Translations under genes and position numbers: made by a program
From: Streblospio benedicti
Taxonomy: Eukaryota; Annelida; Polychaeta; Spionida; Spionidae
DNA length: 64,000 nt
Direction: 5' to 3'
Assembly: GCA_019095985.1 (NCBI GenBank)
Contig: CM032661.1
Coordinates: 14,931,823 to 14,995,822, forward strand
Notes under the pieces: model-generated
The model's input: only the letters and a program-made list of their open reading frames with translations
The model's database searches: none
Told to the model about the DNA's origin: nothing
Shown here: positions 22,653-34,335 of the stretch, in pieces
How the letters are laid out: the number at the start of each line of letters is the position of its first letter
Numbering within the stretch: position 1 is the stretch's first letter

Positions 22653-24655
22653 TGTAGCGGGTGGGGCTGACGAGGGTAGCAAGTGCAAATGATAAAGGTT
22701 CATGACGATTATGATCGTGACTCTATATACTAAACTGAATATTACACACTAACAGCAAATATAGTGATAACTGAAAAGACAATAGAAACTAAATTGAAAT
22801 TCATTTCATTACGTGAGCTGACTGCCCTCTAACAAATTACAAATCCATCTCATGTCCAGAGGAGGTCAGCCTAACATTATTCAGGTAATTGGCTACTCTT
22901 AAAATAGTATAGGCTTTCCGTATGAAATAGTGTTGTTCCCGGAGGGCCTATATAGGTCAGCTCTTGGATGCTGCGTACAGCGATCAGAGGACGCCCCCTC
23001 ACCAATTTCCGTGGACTGTGATTGAAATGAGAACCTATGGCTCGTCTGAGGGTCGTTACTATGGCCGAGAGAAGGTATTTTACAAAATGGTTCCATGCAT
23101 GTATAATTCTGAGCGATTGAAGCACTGCGAGGGGACTTAAAGGAGTCCGGCGGGAAGTGAAGTGTAGTGTAGTTTGGCAGGTCTCGGCCAGTAAATGAAT
23201 TAAGTTGTCAGCAGGGCATTTGTTGTGGGCTAGTAAAAGGACTGAGAAATCTATCACGGCAACACCTATGTTATGTAAAGTGGCCAGCAGTATTGAATAC
23301 ACACCCAAACAAAGGTTAGGTCGTCACATCACTTTGCTGCGTTTTAAATGTATCTATTTAAAGCAATAGACCGCTTTAAAAACGTTATTCATTGATCTGG
23401 GTAATCCCCAGTTATGATATCTTGTTGAATACGAATTTTCACATTCAGCCACATGTATGCAAATGAGCTGTTTTGATTATAACTATGACTATAACTTGTA
23501 TATATTTAACTTTTTGGTGGCAAAGGGTCTAAATGTAAAATGATAACGTTTCTCGTTAAATCTATGTGTAATAAACATTATTTGAGGGGACTATGGTTTA
23601 CATAGTCGCCGTTATTTCATAATATGTCTGTTCTATAACTGAGGTTACACAAAGATAAACCTTGTTAAAAGTAATATAATGAATACCCAAATAAATTTGT
23701 ATATGTGAGAAAAAATGTTCAAATTCAAATTACGTACAATTATGAGTTATCAGTGTGATTAAAACTGTGTAATAAGTTGAGTCACATGAAGGGAGACAGC
23801 TAGTTTTTCGATTTATTCATGGATTCGAGGTATACGTAAAATTCAAGATAAATGGCCATCAGCATGGCGACTGCCTGTCTTCCATCAGTAGGTGGTCATA
23901 TTTGAGAGGTTCGACTGTATTCACCCATGCACGTACACCCCATCAAGGTCGAGCTAACCGAAACATTTCTGTGACCTTTATTAAATAGTGAGAATTTATG
24001 GTGGTGATTTCCATCCAGGCACACATAGCCCCCCAACACGGGGGTAAAATTCCAAATATAAGGGCCACGTACATATATCTCGTTTAAAAACATTTCAAAC
24101 AGTTCGCGAGTCACATTACTTTACTATGTTGTCCGTACAGAAGAAGTGTACGTGTATCTTCTGTCCTAAGATAAGGATTTTCAACGCATTCAAACAGGTC
24201 AAAAAGGCTATAAAAGCACAGTTGCCGCGTCATTTTTAACCCATGGAGGGGTTTACACCATTTGAGCCTCCAATCTATTCGCCGGAACTGCAAATGTGCA
24301 CCTATACAGGGGGTGAGAGATTTAGTATATTGAACAATGTTTCATGATATTCTGACAAAGGAATTTCATTACGCTAATGCATGGTTTTCAATAAATAGAA
24401 AACACTTGCTTGTTGGAGCACCATTTCCACAAATCCTGCTACTTATTCACCTGTCCTTTTTGCTATACATTTACCTCCATTGCTGATGCGTTGCACAATT
24501 CTGAGCGTAAATGTTAATGCATGCGTCGTATAGTAAGTACATCATTCACATGCTCAGTCGACTTAACGTTTACACCAGGTCATTGTCATCATTGTCAGTT
24601 TGTAACATTATAATATTACCTTCTAAGCTCATGGGGAGCATATGCTACAGTATAA
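22653..24655. other. no convincing gene
   Basis: A 143-residue minus frame at 22877-23308 matches nothing recognised and has no gene-like context. A reversed fragment of the 4388/6025 repeat lies at about 23300. Confidence 0.4.
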
Positions 24656-24827
24656 TACAGTAGAACCTCTGAATAATGACCAGCCAATGGACTGGTCTCA
24701 ACCGGTCTCAATGAAGAGGTTGCCTCATTTCAGTCTTTCTATGAAGACTTGTGGCCGTGGAAAATGGCATCATCATTATAGCGACCGTCCATATACGAAG
24801 ATGGCCTTAATTGGACTTTCTACTGTA
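24656..24827. mobile_element. TA-flanked MITE, copy 1
   Basis: Begins TACAGTAGAACCTCT and ends TTTCTACTGTA, with TA at both sides, as for Tc1/mariner-type non-autonomous elements. Contains TGACCAG.CAA..GGTCTC words typical of the family. About 170 bp. Confidence 0.75.
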
Positions 24828-25139
24828 TTTAGATAGTTGGTTGAGTCCAATCACACGTACCGTCTGCTTCTTATTTGCTCGCCTTCTTGGACCAACACTT
24901 GACATGATGCACACACAATCTCGCCGTGATGTTCCATTGATGAATGCCCGCCACACATTTCACACAAAACCTTCTGTATGATTAGCCTTAGAGAGGGATC
25001 CTCCCAAATGGTTAACGAACCAACTATACGCTATGGGTGACCCACAATTTAATTGTGGAATAGATCTAGAGCCTCGGTTGTGCTGTTTTGGGGTGTTGAG
25101 ATAATGCCCTGTGTTATATCGATGAATCAACATGTTAAC

Positions 25140-25321
25140 TACAGTGAAATCTCCAGTTAAGACCACCTCACAATTGAAACCCCCTGTATAGTAAGACCAT
25201 TTTTCACGGTCCCAAGTCTTCATAAAGCCACAAGAATGAACCTCTGTATAGAGACCACCTATCTATTGATATCACCAAACACTGGTCCCAAATGTGGTCC
25301 TAATAGAGAGGTTCTACTGTA
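25140..25321. mobile_element. TA-flanked MITE, copy 2
   Basis: TACAGTGAAATCTCCAGTTA at the left, AGAGAGGTTCTACTGTA at the right; interior has AAGACCACCT twice and GGTCCC. The best-preserved member in the window. Confidence 0.8.
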
Positions 25322-25963
25322 TGTTCTGGTCATTCGAGAGAAGGCTGAGAGAGACTGGACCATTGTAAAAGGGGGTAGAAAGAGGTTTAACAGTGCCAGC
25401 ATATCCAGCGAATGCTCTCAACACACTCCACCGGTGTATGCTAATGACCTTATGCATATGCAAATTTGTTAGACACTCTATCATGAAAGAATTATTAGTA
25501 GTAATCTATCTCAGTGTATTTTGATAACATTTATCTTATAGTTTAGTTTGCTGAAACACATTGGCACTCGCATGCTTTTCAAATGTCTACATCATCCAAG
25601 AAATAAAATCCAAGCAAGTTAACCAAGTCAATGAAGCTCATTAGCGCACCACAAGAGGCCTGGAGCGTGTGCTGTTTCCCAGGCCCACTTTTAAACATTT
25701 TGAAGTGCTATTCCATCCCTAAGGGATTGAAGAGTGTTGTATAAAGTACTATTACAGTAACATGTTGCTGCTAATGAATGTATGGCTAGATCATATCCTG
25801 AACTTTTAAAATGGAAGTGTATTAAGCTTTGGGTAAAACCGGCAGTGTGGAAATTTTGGCAGTACGGCATTTGCATTATCTGCTGTGTTACCTGCAGGTA
25901 ATAACATTAGACTGGACACAGTAGACTACCTACTGATAAGCCACGAGTATTGCCGAAATGGAC

Positions 25964-25997
25964 GTAGAGAAAGTTTAACATACCAAACTTCCTCTAC
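25964..25997. repeat. near-perfect palindrome
   Basis: GTAGAGAAAGTTT, an eight-base loop, then AAACTTCCTCTAC: thirteen positions with one mismatch. Related to 7506-7537. Confidence 0.7.
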
Positions 25998-26558
25998 TGT
26001 CTCCGTTCTGCTTCAAAAGCAGTGCTTTCTATGCACTTTTGCCGATCCCCACGTTCTGCATGAGTTTTTGACAGAAAAGAGGCAGTGAATAATCAGTGTT
26101 ACCGGTTGTGTTCTAGCCTCCCTTCATAGCATGAGTTCACATTTAACATGCTGTATGGCATGTGGCAATGAGGGCATTTGCCATTATTAGATAAATCTTC
26201 TCATCCTAAAATTGAATTTAGAAATTGCGAATCAATCACTGAACTGCACTGCTAACAAAAACCAACACGGTAATACACTCCTTCTCATAATGGACCATGC
26301 CTTATTAGGAGAGTCCAAATACAGGGACGTGGAATATGATAGATAGAGGGCAATTACCCAGTTCATAAATAAGTGTCGCCAGTCACAATCCTTCCAAGCA
26401 ATTAATCTCTTTGTGCTTGTGATGTTTTTGTGTTTGAAGATAATGGAACGCACGAGGAGCTTATTGTTGTGGAGACGAGAGCGCCTATGTTTGTTGAGGA
26501 TGCACAATGAAGTTGTTGGGGAAAGAGTGATGATGTTGACATGAACCCATCAGTGTAG

Positions 26559-26730
26559 TGCACTAGAACCTCCAATGATGTCCACTTCTTTATTGAGACC
26601 ACCTTTGCATTTTGAGACTATTTCTCGCAGTCCTGAGGCCTCGTTTAAATACCAAAATGAACATCTCTAAGGAGACACCTCTCTATTTTAGACCACTTGA
26701 TGTAAGTCCTAACAAAGAGGTTCTACTATG
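26559..26730. mobile_element. TA-flanked MITE, copy 3
   Basis: TGCACTAGAACCTCC at left, AAAGAGGTTCTACTATG at right, with GAGACCACCT and TTAGACCACTTG inside. Somewhat diverged. Confidence 0.7.
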
Positions 26731-28334
26731 GTACTACAGAATAAAAGAGTGATGATGTTGACTTGAACCTGTCTACCATAAAGCAGCATGGCAAGCATGC
26801 GGCCTTTTCATCTATTAGATACCAGCGAAGGATACGACTGTGGCTGATTGTCCTGATGGTCTTTATTGTCATCTATACTGTGTATTGTCGTTTTCAGATT
26901 ATGGCGAGGATCGGAATTGTGGGAATATCTCCAACAGTATTGAATGCATATTAAAGAAACTTGGGCACAATACGCCGAGAAAGCTGCTGTAATATATGTG
27001 AAAGTTTCTAAAGCCCAGGACATATATTCTTTGTATGAGAGAGTTCACAATTAATTATGTGGAGCCAAGCCGTACCAGCCACAGTTGCCATTCGATTATA
27101 AAAGTGTCGTCAATTGACTTGTTGACGAGCCAGTCCCATGCATACTTTCTAGGTGGTTGGATGCTTCAAGCAACCATTCACATTGAGTATTTGCTTTCAT
27201 ATGAATAAATTAGAACCCATATTGGTATACATCTAAGAAAAAAAACATCGGGAAGTTTATTCAATGGTTTCCAAGTCCCCTACTAGACTAGTACCCAGCC
27301 ATGTATTAGTCACAGGTTACATTACATAATTTTATTGCAAAAACGTGCTGATAAGACATGCAATACATGTTTCAAAACCACAGTCCATATTTCACCACAT
27401 TGGAAGATATTTTTCACGTAGCATCATCATCATCACCAGTTCTGGTGAAGTGACACAATGCAATAGCCCCGGGCAATCAATCCCCAAAACCAATCAATAT
27501 CTGTTTGATCAAGACTAAATTATTCTCAAACTAAAAAAAATAGAAAAAAAAAGAAAGAAAAGAAAATGAAAATAAAAAAGTGGCAAGAAATGGTAGTTTA
27601 GCTAGCTCGCCATCCGACAAAGAATTATAGAACGTATCCAGCTATATCTGAGTATAGTATTCATTTGAAACCTGGTTCTCTTAAAATTAGGCGCACGTGG
27701 ATAACCACCAAACCTTGCTTGTTTGAGACTGAAAAATAAATTAACACACGAATGAAATAAGCATGATCTGCTCTGTTTTAGTAATTTGATGATATTCGCA
27801 CTATAGCAGACTATAGTTTTCAAAAAGATTGACAATGAAATAGAGATAGTTTGTAAAGATAGTGTTCAGAATCAAGTTACTGACATAAAAAAGAATTCTT
27901 GTTTGTTATTGTTTTTATTACACCTTTAGAAACGTGATGGTAAAGCCTATAAAGAGAAAGCACGATAAACCTGAATGAATGCACGAAAGTACGACTAGGT
28001 TGAACGAGTTTTCGAAGGACATTTCATTTGCTACGAGGTTTGCCCGAGAGTTTAATACATACGTTGTCTGTGTATTAGAACTATTTTTATAGGTACATTA
28101 TGTTAAACGTTGAAGATTGCAAAGATGTATGTTGCTAGTTTCACTTTTATCTGTTTCTGATAGACTTGTTTTACTGTAAGCATATGTTTGATGATCTTTT
28201 AGTGAATAGTGTTTACCATCAAACCTATGTTGTTGGGATTAGAAATGCAACTTGTAATCATGAATCGATATTTGAAGAATGTAGCAGTTTACAAATGTTA
28301 ATAGATATTTTGTCAGTTTTATGACCTATTATCA
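26731..28334. other. no gene seen
   Basis: AT-rich DNA; an A-rich tract at 27530-27580. No exon-like sequence. Confidence 0.5.
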
Positions 28335-28436
28335 GATCCAGGTTTTTGGGAGAATGGGGAGGGGGATCTCATGAATACGGGCGATCGAGGGCGGACATGC
28401 CAAAAACCCCATGTAAAATTAAATATTCTGCTGGGG
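28335..28436 (+). repeat. dispersed repeat, second copy
   Basis: TCCAGGT..GGGGAGGGGGATC...GCGATCGAGGGCGGACATGCC matches 16686-16797. Only 33 bp before the next MITE copy. Confidence 0.6.
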
Positions 28437-28468
28437 AATCCATTCGAACCATACAAGCCAGTCTAATC

Positions 28469-28653
28469 TACATCGAAACCTCTCTAATAAGACCACCTTC
28501 AGGCCTACCTCTCCAAAGTGGTCTCAATGAAGAGGTGGTCTCTTTTGGAGATTTAACGTGTTGTCTCTGAAGGCCGCAGCTTGTGAAACAAGATCCTATT
28601 ATGGGAGAGGTGGTCTTTTCAGGGATGTAATGTTGATTGGGTTTTCTTCTGTA
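28469..28653. mobile_element. TA-flanked MITE, copy 4
   Basis: TACATCGAAACCTCTCTAAT at left and TTTTCTTCTGTA at right, with AAGACCACCTTC and GTGGTCTC inside. Right end diverged. Confidence 0.65.
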
Positions 28654-29339
28654 CCTGTGCTGGCATCATGTGTTAAGAATCAATAAAACATGATAGTTTA
28701 GAGTCTCACTCCGTCAAAGAGGAGGTGGCAGGTCAACTGGGGCAGGGTGAAAGATGCCATCTATACTACACGACCTTGTCCAATACAGATGACCTTGAGG
28801 GATTGACGAAGGAACCACCCTGCCCCAAACACAGTTCATGTAGTTCTAATGTCTCATTGGAGACTGGTGATTGTCCTTGGAAAATGTATTACAGCTCTGA
28901 TACATCAATAAAAGTGATCATGTTCATCATTACATGCTTGACACTTTTGAGTTGAGAGCAATGATCGATTGAAATGTAACTGTTAGGAAGGTGTCAGGAT
29001 GCTGGTGTTTTGTGCATTCGATCCAATGCAATCACTAGAGAAATTAAGCATTTGTCTTGAGATATGAAAATGGATGGATATGGAAGGCTAAGAATTAGTG
29101 TAAAAGGGAAAAGTAGGAATATTCATAACGGCTGCATACTGCAATATAGAGGTACTCGCAAAATGTGAATTTTGGGTAGGGCAAGCATATGATGGGTTAT
29201 GGGTGGTGTTGGTGAGCATAATACTACCAAAATAATAGCTTGCTTTGGCTGGTTGTATTACGTTTGCGCGATGCAAGATACGTGGTATAAGGTCTTAAAA
29301 TTATGGTATATTTCAATATCTTTTAATATATTACAATTA
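28654..29339. other. no convincing gene
   Basis: A 76-residue plus frame at 28725-28955 with a hydrophobic end (VIMFIITCLTLLS) has no recognised relative, splice context or promoter. Left unannotated. Confidence 0.4.
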
Positions 29340-29344
29340 TATTC

Positions 29345-30155
29345 TCTCTCTCTCCCTCTCTTCTATGGCAAGTAAGCTTCTACCCACTAAATTGACATAG
29401 CTGAAGACACATCTTCCATTTAACTATACCAAGTGGCCCGGACGGGACTCGAACTCACGACCCCAAGGTTGTGAGACCAGAATGATACCTTCATCCCAAG
29501 CAGCGGGCTGTTAAAAGGCTACACGGACGAGCCCCAGCCTACATACTTTGTCAATTATCATCTCAACCCGGAGGTCATGGGATCGAATCCCACCAATGGA
29601 CGGAAATGTTTGGGAGTTCTAATTTCTTCGCATTTTACTGCTAGTGTACATTTCTAATGTGTTTTTCCCAAGTTTGCTTGTGGATACAATTATATTCTCT
29701 CTCCCTCTCTTATATGGCAAGCAAGCGCCTACCCACTATATTGACATAGCTGAAGACACATCTTCCATTTGACTATATCAAGTGGCCCAGACAGGACTTG
29801 AACTCACGACCCCAAGGTTGTGAGACCAGAATGATACCTTCATCCCAAGCAGCGAGCTGTTAAAAGGCTTAAAAGTAAAATGCGAAGAAATTAGAACTCC
29901 CAAAAAGTTCTGTCCATCGGTGGGATTCGATCCCACGACCTCTAGGTTGAGATGATAATCGACCAAGTATGTAGGCTGGGGGCTACAGAGACAACAACTC
30001 GTCCGTGTAGCCTTTTAGCAGCCCGCTGCTTGGGATGATGGTATCATTCTGGTCTCACAACCTTGGGGTCGTGAGTTCGAGTCCCGTGTGGGCCACTTGA
30101 TATAGTCAAATGGAAGATGTGTCTTCAGCTATGTCAATATAGTGGTTAGGGAGAG
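29345..30155. repeat. palindromic composite of tRNA-like modules
   Basis: Two tRNA-like modules. A (about 75 bp; in plus sense GCCCGCTGCTTGGGATG ... GAGTTCGAGTCCCG...GGGCCA). B (GTGGGATCGAATCCCAC, a perfect five-pair T-arm with seven-base loop). Order: A minus (29428-29516), B plus (about 29538-29610), A minus (about 29780-29868), B minus (about 29905-29975), A plus (about 30020-30100). So 29345-29655 and 29870-30155 are inverted copies around a spacer holding another A. B-box sequences indicate tRNA-derived SINE ancestry. Not functional tRNA genes: the cloverleafs are incomplete and fused to repeats. Confidence 0.7.
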
Positions 30156-30580
30156 AGAGAGAGACACTGAAAGAAAGTGGCATGATATGAGAAGTCGGAC
30201 AAAATATTCTATGAGAACTACAAATAAATAACCATTTCAACATTGATATTATAAAAAGAAACAAATCTATGCGCCATACCAAACTGATGTCCGCCGATAT
30301 TAAATAAAAATGGAAAGACGCCAAGGGTATTCCAGAAAGTAAAAGTCATTTCCCGCATACGCCTTTGTTTTATTGTCATGACAAAATGTCATGCGACATG
30401 TATTAAGTGCAAGACGATTATCCAAGCAGAAAAATCTGCACCTTTGCTATTACAAGACTCATAATAAGGAAGTTAGATTGACCAGTTAAGTGGTAACTTT
30501 ATTTGCATAAGGCAGGTTTGGATATGAATACAGCGTCTAAAGTTGGTGCTGTAACATTTATGTCACACAGATATCTCAAA

Positions 30581-32068
30581 ATGGCGATTCTTGTGAACAT
30601 GATAATATTCTCATACTTTGTGTTTCATGCGGATTGCAGAGATATCCGTAGGTCCAGTTTAAAGGACATGATGATACACAAAAGAAGCATTGTAGATGGC
30701 GTCAAGGAATACTTGTCATGTTATCATAAGTTTGCGGCTCTGTATATTGATAACATGCATACATACCATGGTCTGTGTAATGCCAGAGACAAATTAAAGC
30801 TGTGTAAGACCAAAGTGAAAAAAGCGTATCCAAGAGTAGAAGAAGACTACGTAATAGGATATGAAAATTTATGTGAGATGATAACAGATTTCTGGTGCAC
30901 ATATAATACGACCCACCACCATCCCCATGAACCCTTCTTCCGTATGGACGAAATGTACCAGAAGTATATCCAGTGTCCATATGTGGCTGCCATCATGTTA
31001 ACACACGAGGATTACTCACCACAGATTAGATTTGCCCGGTGGAGAGCTGAGTTAGCACACTCTATCCTGATCATTACTGGTGCTGCTAGGCTGAGCCCTT
31101 GGCAGCTGAACCAACAGTACAGCGACCCCCATGAGCCTGTGTTCAAGGCACTCAGTGCCAAGTGGTGTGATGAGTATAAGTTACAGACATACATGACTAA
31201 CAATATAATGAACAGGTACTGTGTGATTGTGAATGATATACATAGTGATGTTTATGATGTTATGAGTACATATAACAGACACCACGATGGCTTGTACAAC
31301 TGGACTAGTAGTCTCTGCACCGAATATGAAGACACTCTAGAACTGGTGATGAGAATCTCACAGCTAGAGAAGTGGCTCAGTAACCAGAAAAAGTCTGATC
31401 TATCACCATGCCATGACCACAACATCTACATAGAGGGAGCCACCTGTCTAATCATGTTCCACACAAGACAACCTCCTTACTCAGACATTCACAACTTCAT
31501 GCCGCCATTTGTCGAGAATATAGCAGAACTCAATTCGTGCTGGGACCGCTTCATACCTGGATGTCCTCATCCAAGCAGTGCGAGCAGAAACATCAGTCTC
31601 CTCATTGAAATTTACAACCTGGCGAGTGACATCAGCAAGCAGGATTTAGCTCAGGCATGGGATGTTATATGGTCATGGTCAGATTCTTACAAGAAAACGG
31701 AAGGTGCACAGGGGATATTGCAGGTGCTTTACCAAAATCTATCACCACACGCATCCAGCACCCCATCCTACTCAGTAGCGTTTGGCAGCAGCTTAGAGGA
31801 GGCACTATACAACAAGTCTTCACTCTCTCGTACGATCACAGCTATCTTCGCCAAACTTTCCTCTGCCTTATACAAGGTATCAGTGGTGGGAAATAATGAC
31901 TATCATGGTATCAACATATTCGAGGGATTCCACTCTATGAATAAGTATGTATTTGATCTACTGCTCGAGTGCTTCCATCCTATGTATGAGCTGTTTGTAG
32001 AAGTGGGTGAGTTTGTCCAGTACAAGGGTCTCTGCCCGGAGTGGTGGCCACCACCATGTGGGGCATAG
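30581..32068 (+). CDS. orphan secreted cysteine-rich protein, intronless
   Basis: The open frame runs from 30503, but the ATG at 30581 (AAAATGGCG, good context) starts a clear signal peptide, MAILVNMIIFSYFVFHADC, giving about 495 residues. The earlier ATG codons would put 26 residues before the leader. The mature part has about 19 Cys, NxT/S sites (NTT, NWT, NIS, NLS, NKS), many His and aromatic residues, and ends CPEWWPPPCGA. No transmembrane helix after the leader. No known domain is recognised. Even Cys spacing and an intact 1.5 kb frame argue for a real, expressed secreted protein. A possible AATAAA lies near 32936. It could be a lineage-specific gene or a retrocopy. Confidence 0.8.
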   Translation: MAILVNMIIFSYFVFHADCRDIRRSSLKDMMIHKRSIVDGVKEYLSCYHKFAALYIDNMHTYHGLCNARDKLKLCKTKVKKAYPRVEEDYVIGYENLCEMITDFWCTYNTTHHHPHEPFFRMDEMYQKYIQCPYVAAIMLTHEDYSPQIRFARWRAELAHSILIITGAARLSPWQLNQQYSDPHEPVFKALSAKWCDEYKLQTYMTNNIMNRYCVIVNDIHSDVYDVMSTYNRHHDGLYNWTSSLCTEYEDTLELVMRISQLEKWLSNQKKSDLSPCHDHNIYIEGATCLIMFHTRQPPYSDIHNFMPPFVENIAELNSCWDRFIPGCPHPSSASRNISLLIEIYNLASDISKQDLAQAWDVIWSWSDSYKKTEGAQGILQVLYQNLSPHASSTPSYSVAFGSSLEEALYNKSSLSRTITAIFAKLSSALYKVSVVGNNDYHGINIFEGFHSMNKYVFDLLLECFHPMYELFVEVGEFVQYKGLCPEWWPPPCGA

Positions 32069-33473
32069 GACTGTATGGGAGAAACGCATTAGGCAGATAC
32101 TTGAGGACTTAACTATGGAGTGACTATAACCTTATTTGAGCAAACGTCTACAAAGTTCCAAGAAACTATGACAACATTCGGACCATCGTGGATGTTTTTG
32201 TAACATATGAAAATCCACACTTTGTGAGAGAACATATGATTCAGAAACATACATTATTATCCCATAAAACAAAACGAAAATAGTGTGGTGAATCACACTG
32301 TAAAACGGCATGTGACTTTATATAAAAGCAAATAGGTAGTAACATTGTGCTAATTTTCTTTAATCAAATTAGAGCAATGGGACAGCAGTATGCTATCATA
32401 TGCATAATGTTATATTATATTTATTCTAATATCATATTTGGATGTTTGTTAAATACAGTAGTAATACACGTTTCATACAGAGAGCGGAATGACTGGTGAT
32501 TAATAATTGTAGATAAACAAGTAATAAAAATTTTGATTACATATTTCTGAAGTGTATATGTATAGAATACCAGTAGTAAGCAACCCAACGCAATATCATA
32601 AATAATTTTATTTATAAATATTCATTGTAGGTGTTATCACATATTATGTACATCAATATATTACCTTACATAGTATAACAAAACCAGTATTACAATACAG
32701 TTTCAGGGAGATACTATGTACAATGCGAGTAAGAGAATGCGGTTTCACTATTACAACAGATTTGAAACATGAGCAATCAAGATGTGTCTTCAGTATGTTT
32801 TTGTATGGCTTGTCATTCCAGAGAAAAAGTATACAATTTTTTGTACGTACTTAGAAAAGTATATCGTTGGCAGGCTTTGGTCTACTATTATCGAAGATTA
32901 GTGTTACGAAGGTATAATCACGTTGCTTCAATTTTAATAAAATATGGAAACCTTGTCATTTATTTGTTTTTATTTAGGAACCAATCTTGATACCAGTAAC
33001 CCTCTTCACATAATAGTTGTAAGTTGGACATGATTGTCTCGATCTTTGAGAAGTCTAATTTATGGAAAACGCCAGCAAATAGCCATTTATTCCCTTTATG
33101 GTACTCAGAATTCGAATGATATTAACTCAAAACGTTGTATAGATCTACCATTTTTATAACTATTTGCTTCTTGCAAATTTGAGTTAAACATTTCCAACTG
33201 TACTTTATCATTGAAGAATCAGATAAAGAAAAAATAGTCATACTATTAGAAAGCACTTAAGATAACCAAAGAGATTGCTGAGCCATTTATTATGGTCATT
33301 GTTATATTTAATGAGCATTCTGTCCATCATTACTACAACACAACAATTTTGAAGTAGACACAGTTTCTTAGCAAATATAACGTAGGTTCAAATTACCGCA
33401 GTTATAAAAATTATCAAAATAAATGCATATGGTTAGAATTTAAAAAATGAAAATAAAATTAGCTATATCAATG
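32069..33473. other. no gene seen; probable 3'UTR then intergenic DNA
   Basis: AT-rich sequence after the orphan gene. Several possible polyadenylation signals. No exon-like sequence up to the gap. Confidence 0.4.
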
Positions 33474-33573
33474 NNNNNNNNNNNNNNNNNNNNNNNNNNN
33501 NNNNNNNNNNNNNNNNNNNNNNNNNNNNNNNNNNNNNNNNNNNNNNNNNNNNNNNNNNNNNNNNNNNNNNNNN
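33474..33573. other. assembly gap (100 N)
   Basis: Exactly 100 unknown bases; true size unknown. Confidence 0.99.
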
Positions 33574-34287
33574 TTGTCAGTTTTGTTTTAGATGGCTTGC
33601 TAACAATCTAATATAACATTAATGGGTTTAGATATAATTTTTGACATTTTACAGTTTAGTCAAGTATCATCATTTGTTATTATAGATCAATGGGTAATTA
33701 CAAGCATATCTAATTCTATGTTCACACAATTTTGCCACAATTTGCCACAACGTCCAAAAACATTGAACATCTCTGAAAAAGCCAGAAAAATACATAGACT
33801 ATTGCCAAAAGATAGTAGAAAACTCAAGTAATAATTAAGTACACTTCCAATTTTTCATGGTGTACTTTTTTAAGTAGTTGATGCCAAAGCATGAAAATTT
33901 GCATAAGATATCAGCTATTTTGTTTATTGTATATGTGATTAATATATCTTTGCAATGATTTTCATAAAACATACATACTAATACATAGTACAACATACCG
34001 ACAACATTGTATTTTCACACGCAGTTCTTGTGACCATGACAATTTTTATTGAACAAAAACCCAACTTTATAAAAATGTTTATAATTAGTCAAAGTGTCAA
34101 AGTATATAAATTCAAAGTTTTGCATTCACACATTTCCCTAGTAACACGTGCAAATTTGCACCAGCATAACAGTAGATAGCGTCACAAACATTCTGCATAA
34201 AAACCATACACATTTTGCTCAAACTCAAACATATTGAAGTTTTACTTTGACAAGGCTTAAATGCAACCACTGGAATGATTTATAACA

Positions 34288-34335
<48 letters not shown>

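Noticed and set aside
22877-23308. 143-residue minus-strand open frame
   Set aside because: No domain, signal, splice context or recognised relative; length is within chance for this much DNA.
28725-28955. 76-residue frame with hydrophobic C-terminus as a tail-anchored protein
   Set aside because: One short hydrophobic end is weak evidence; no relatives recognised and no promoter or splice context.
29428-30100. Functional tRNA genes
   Set aside because: B-boxes and one perfect T-arm are present, but full cloverleafs are not, and the modules recur as parts of a longer repeat.
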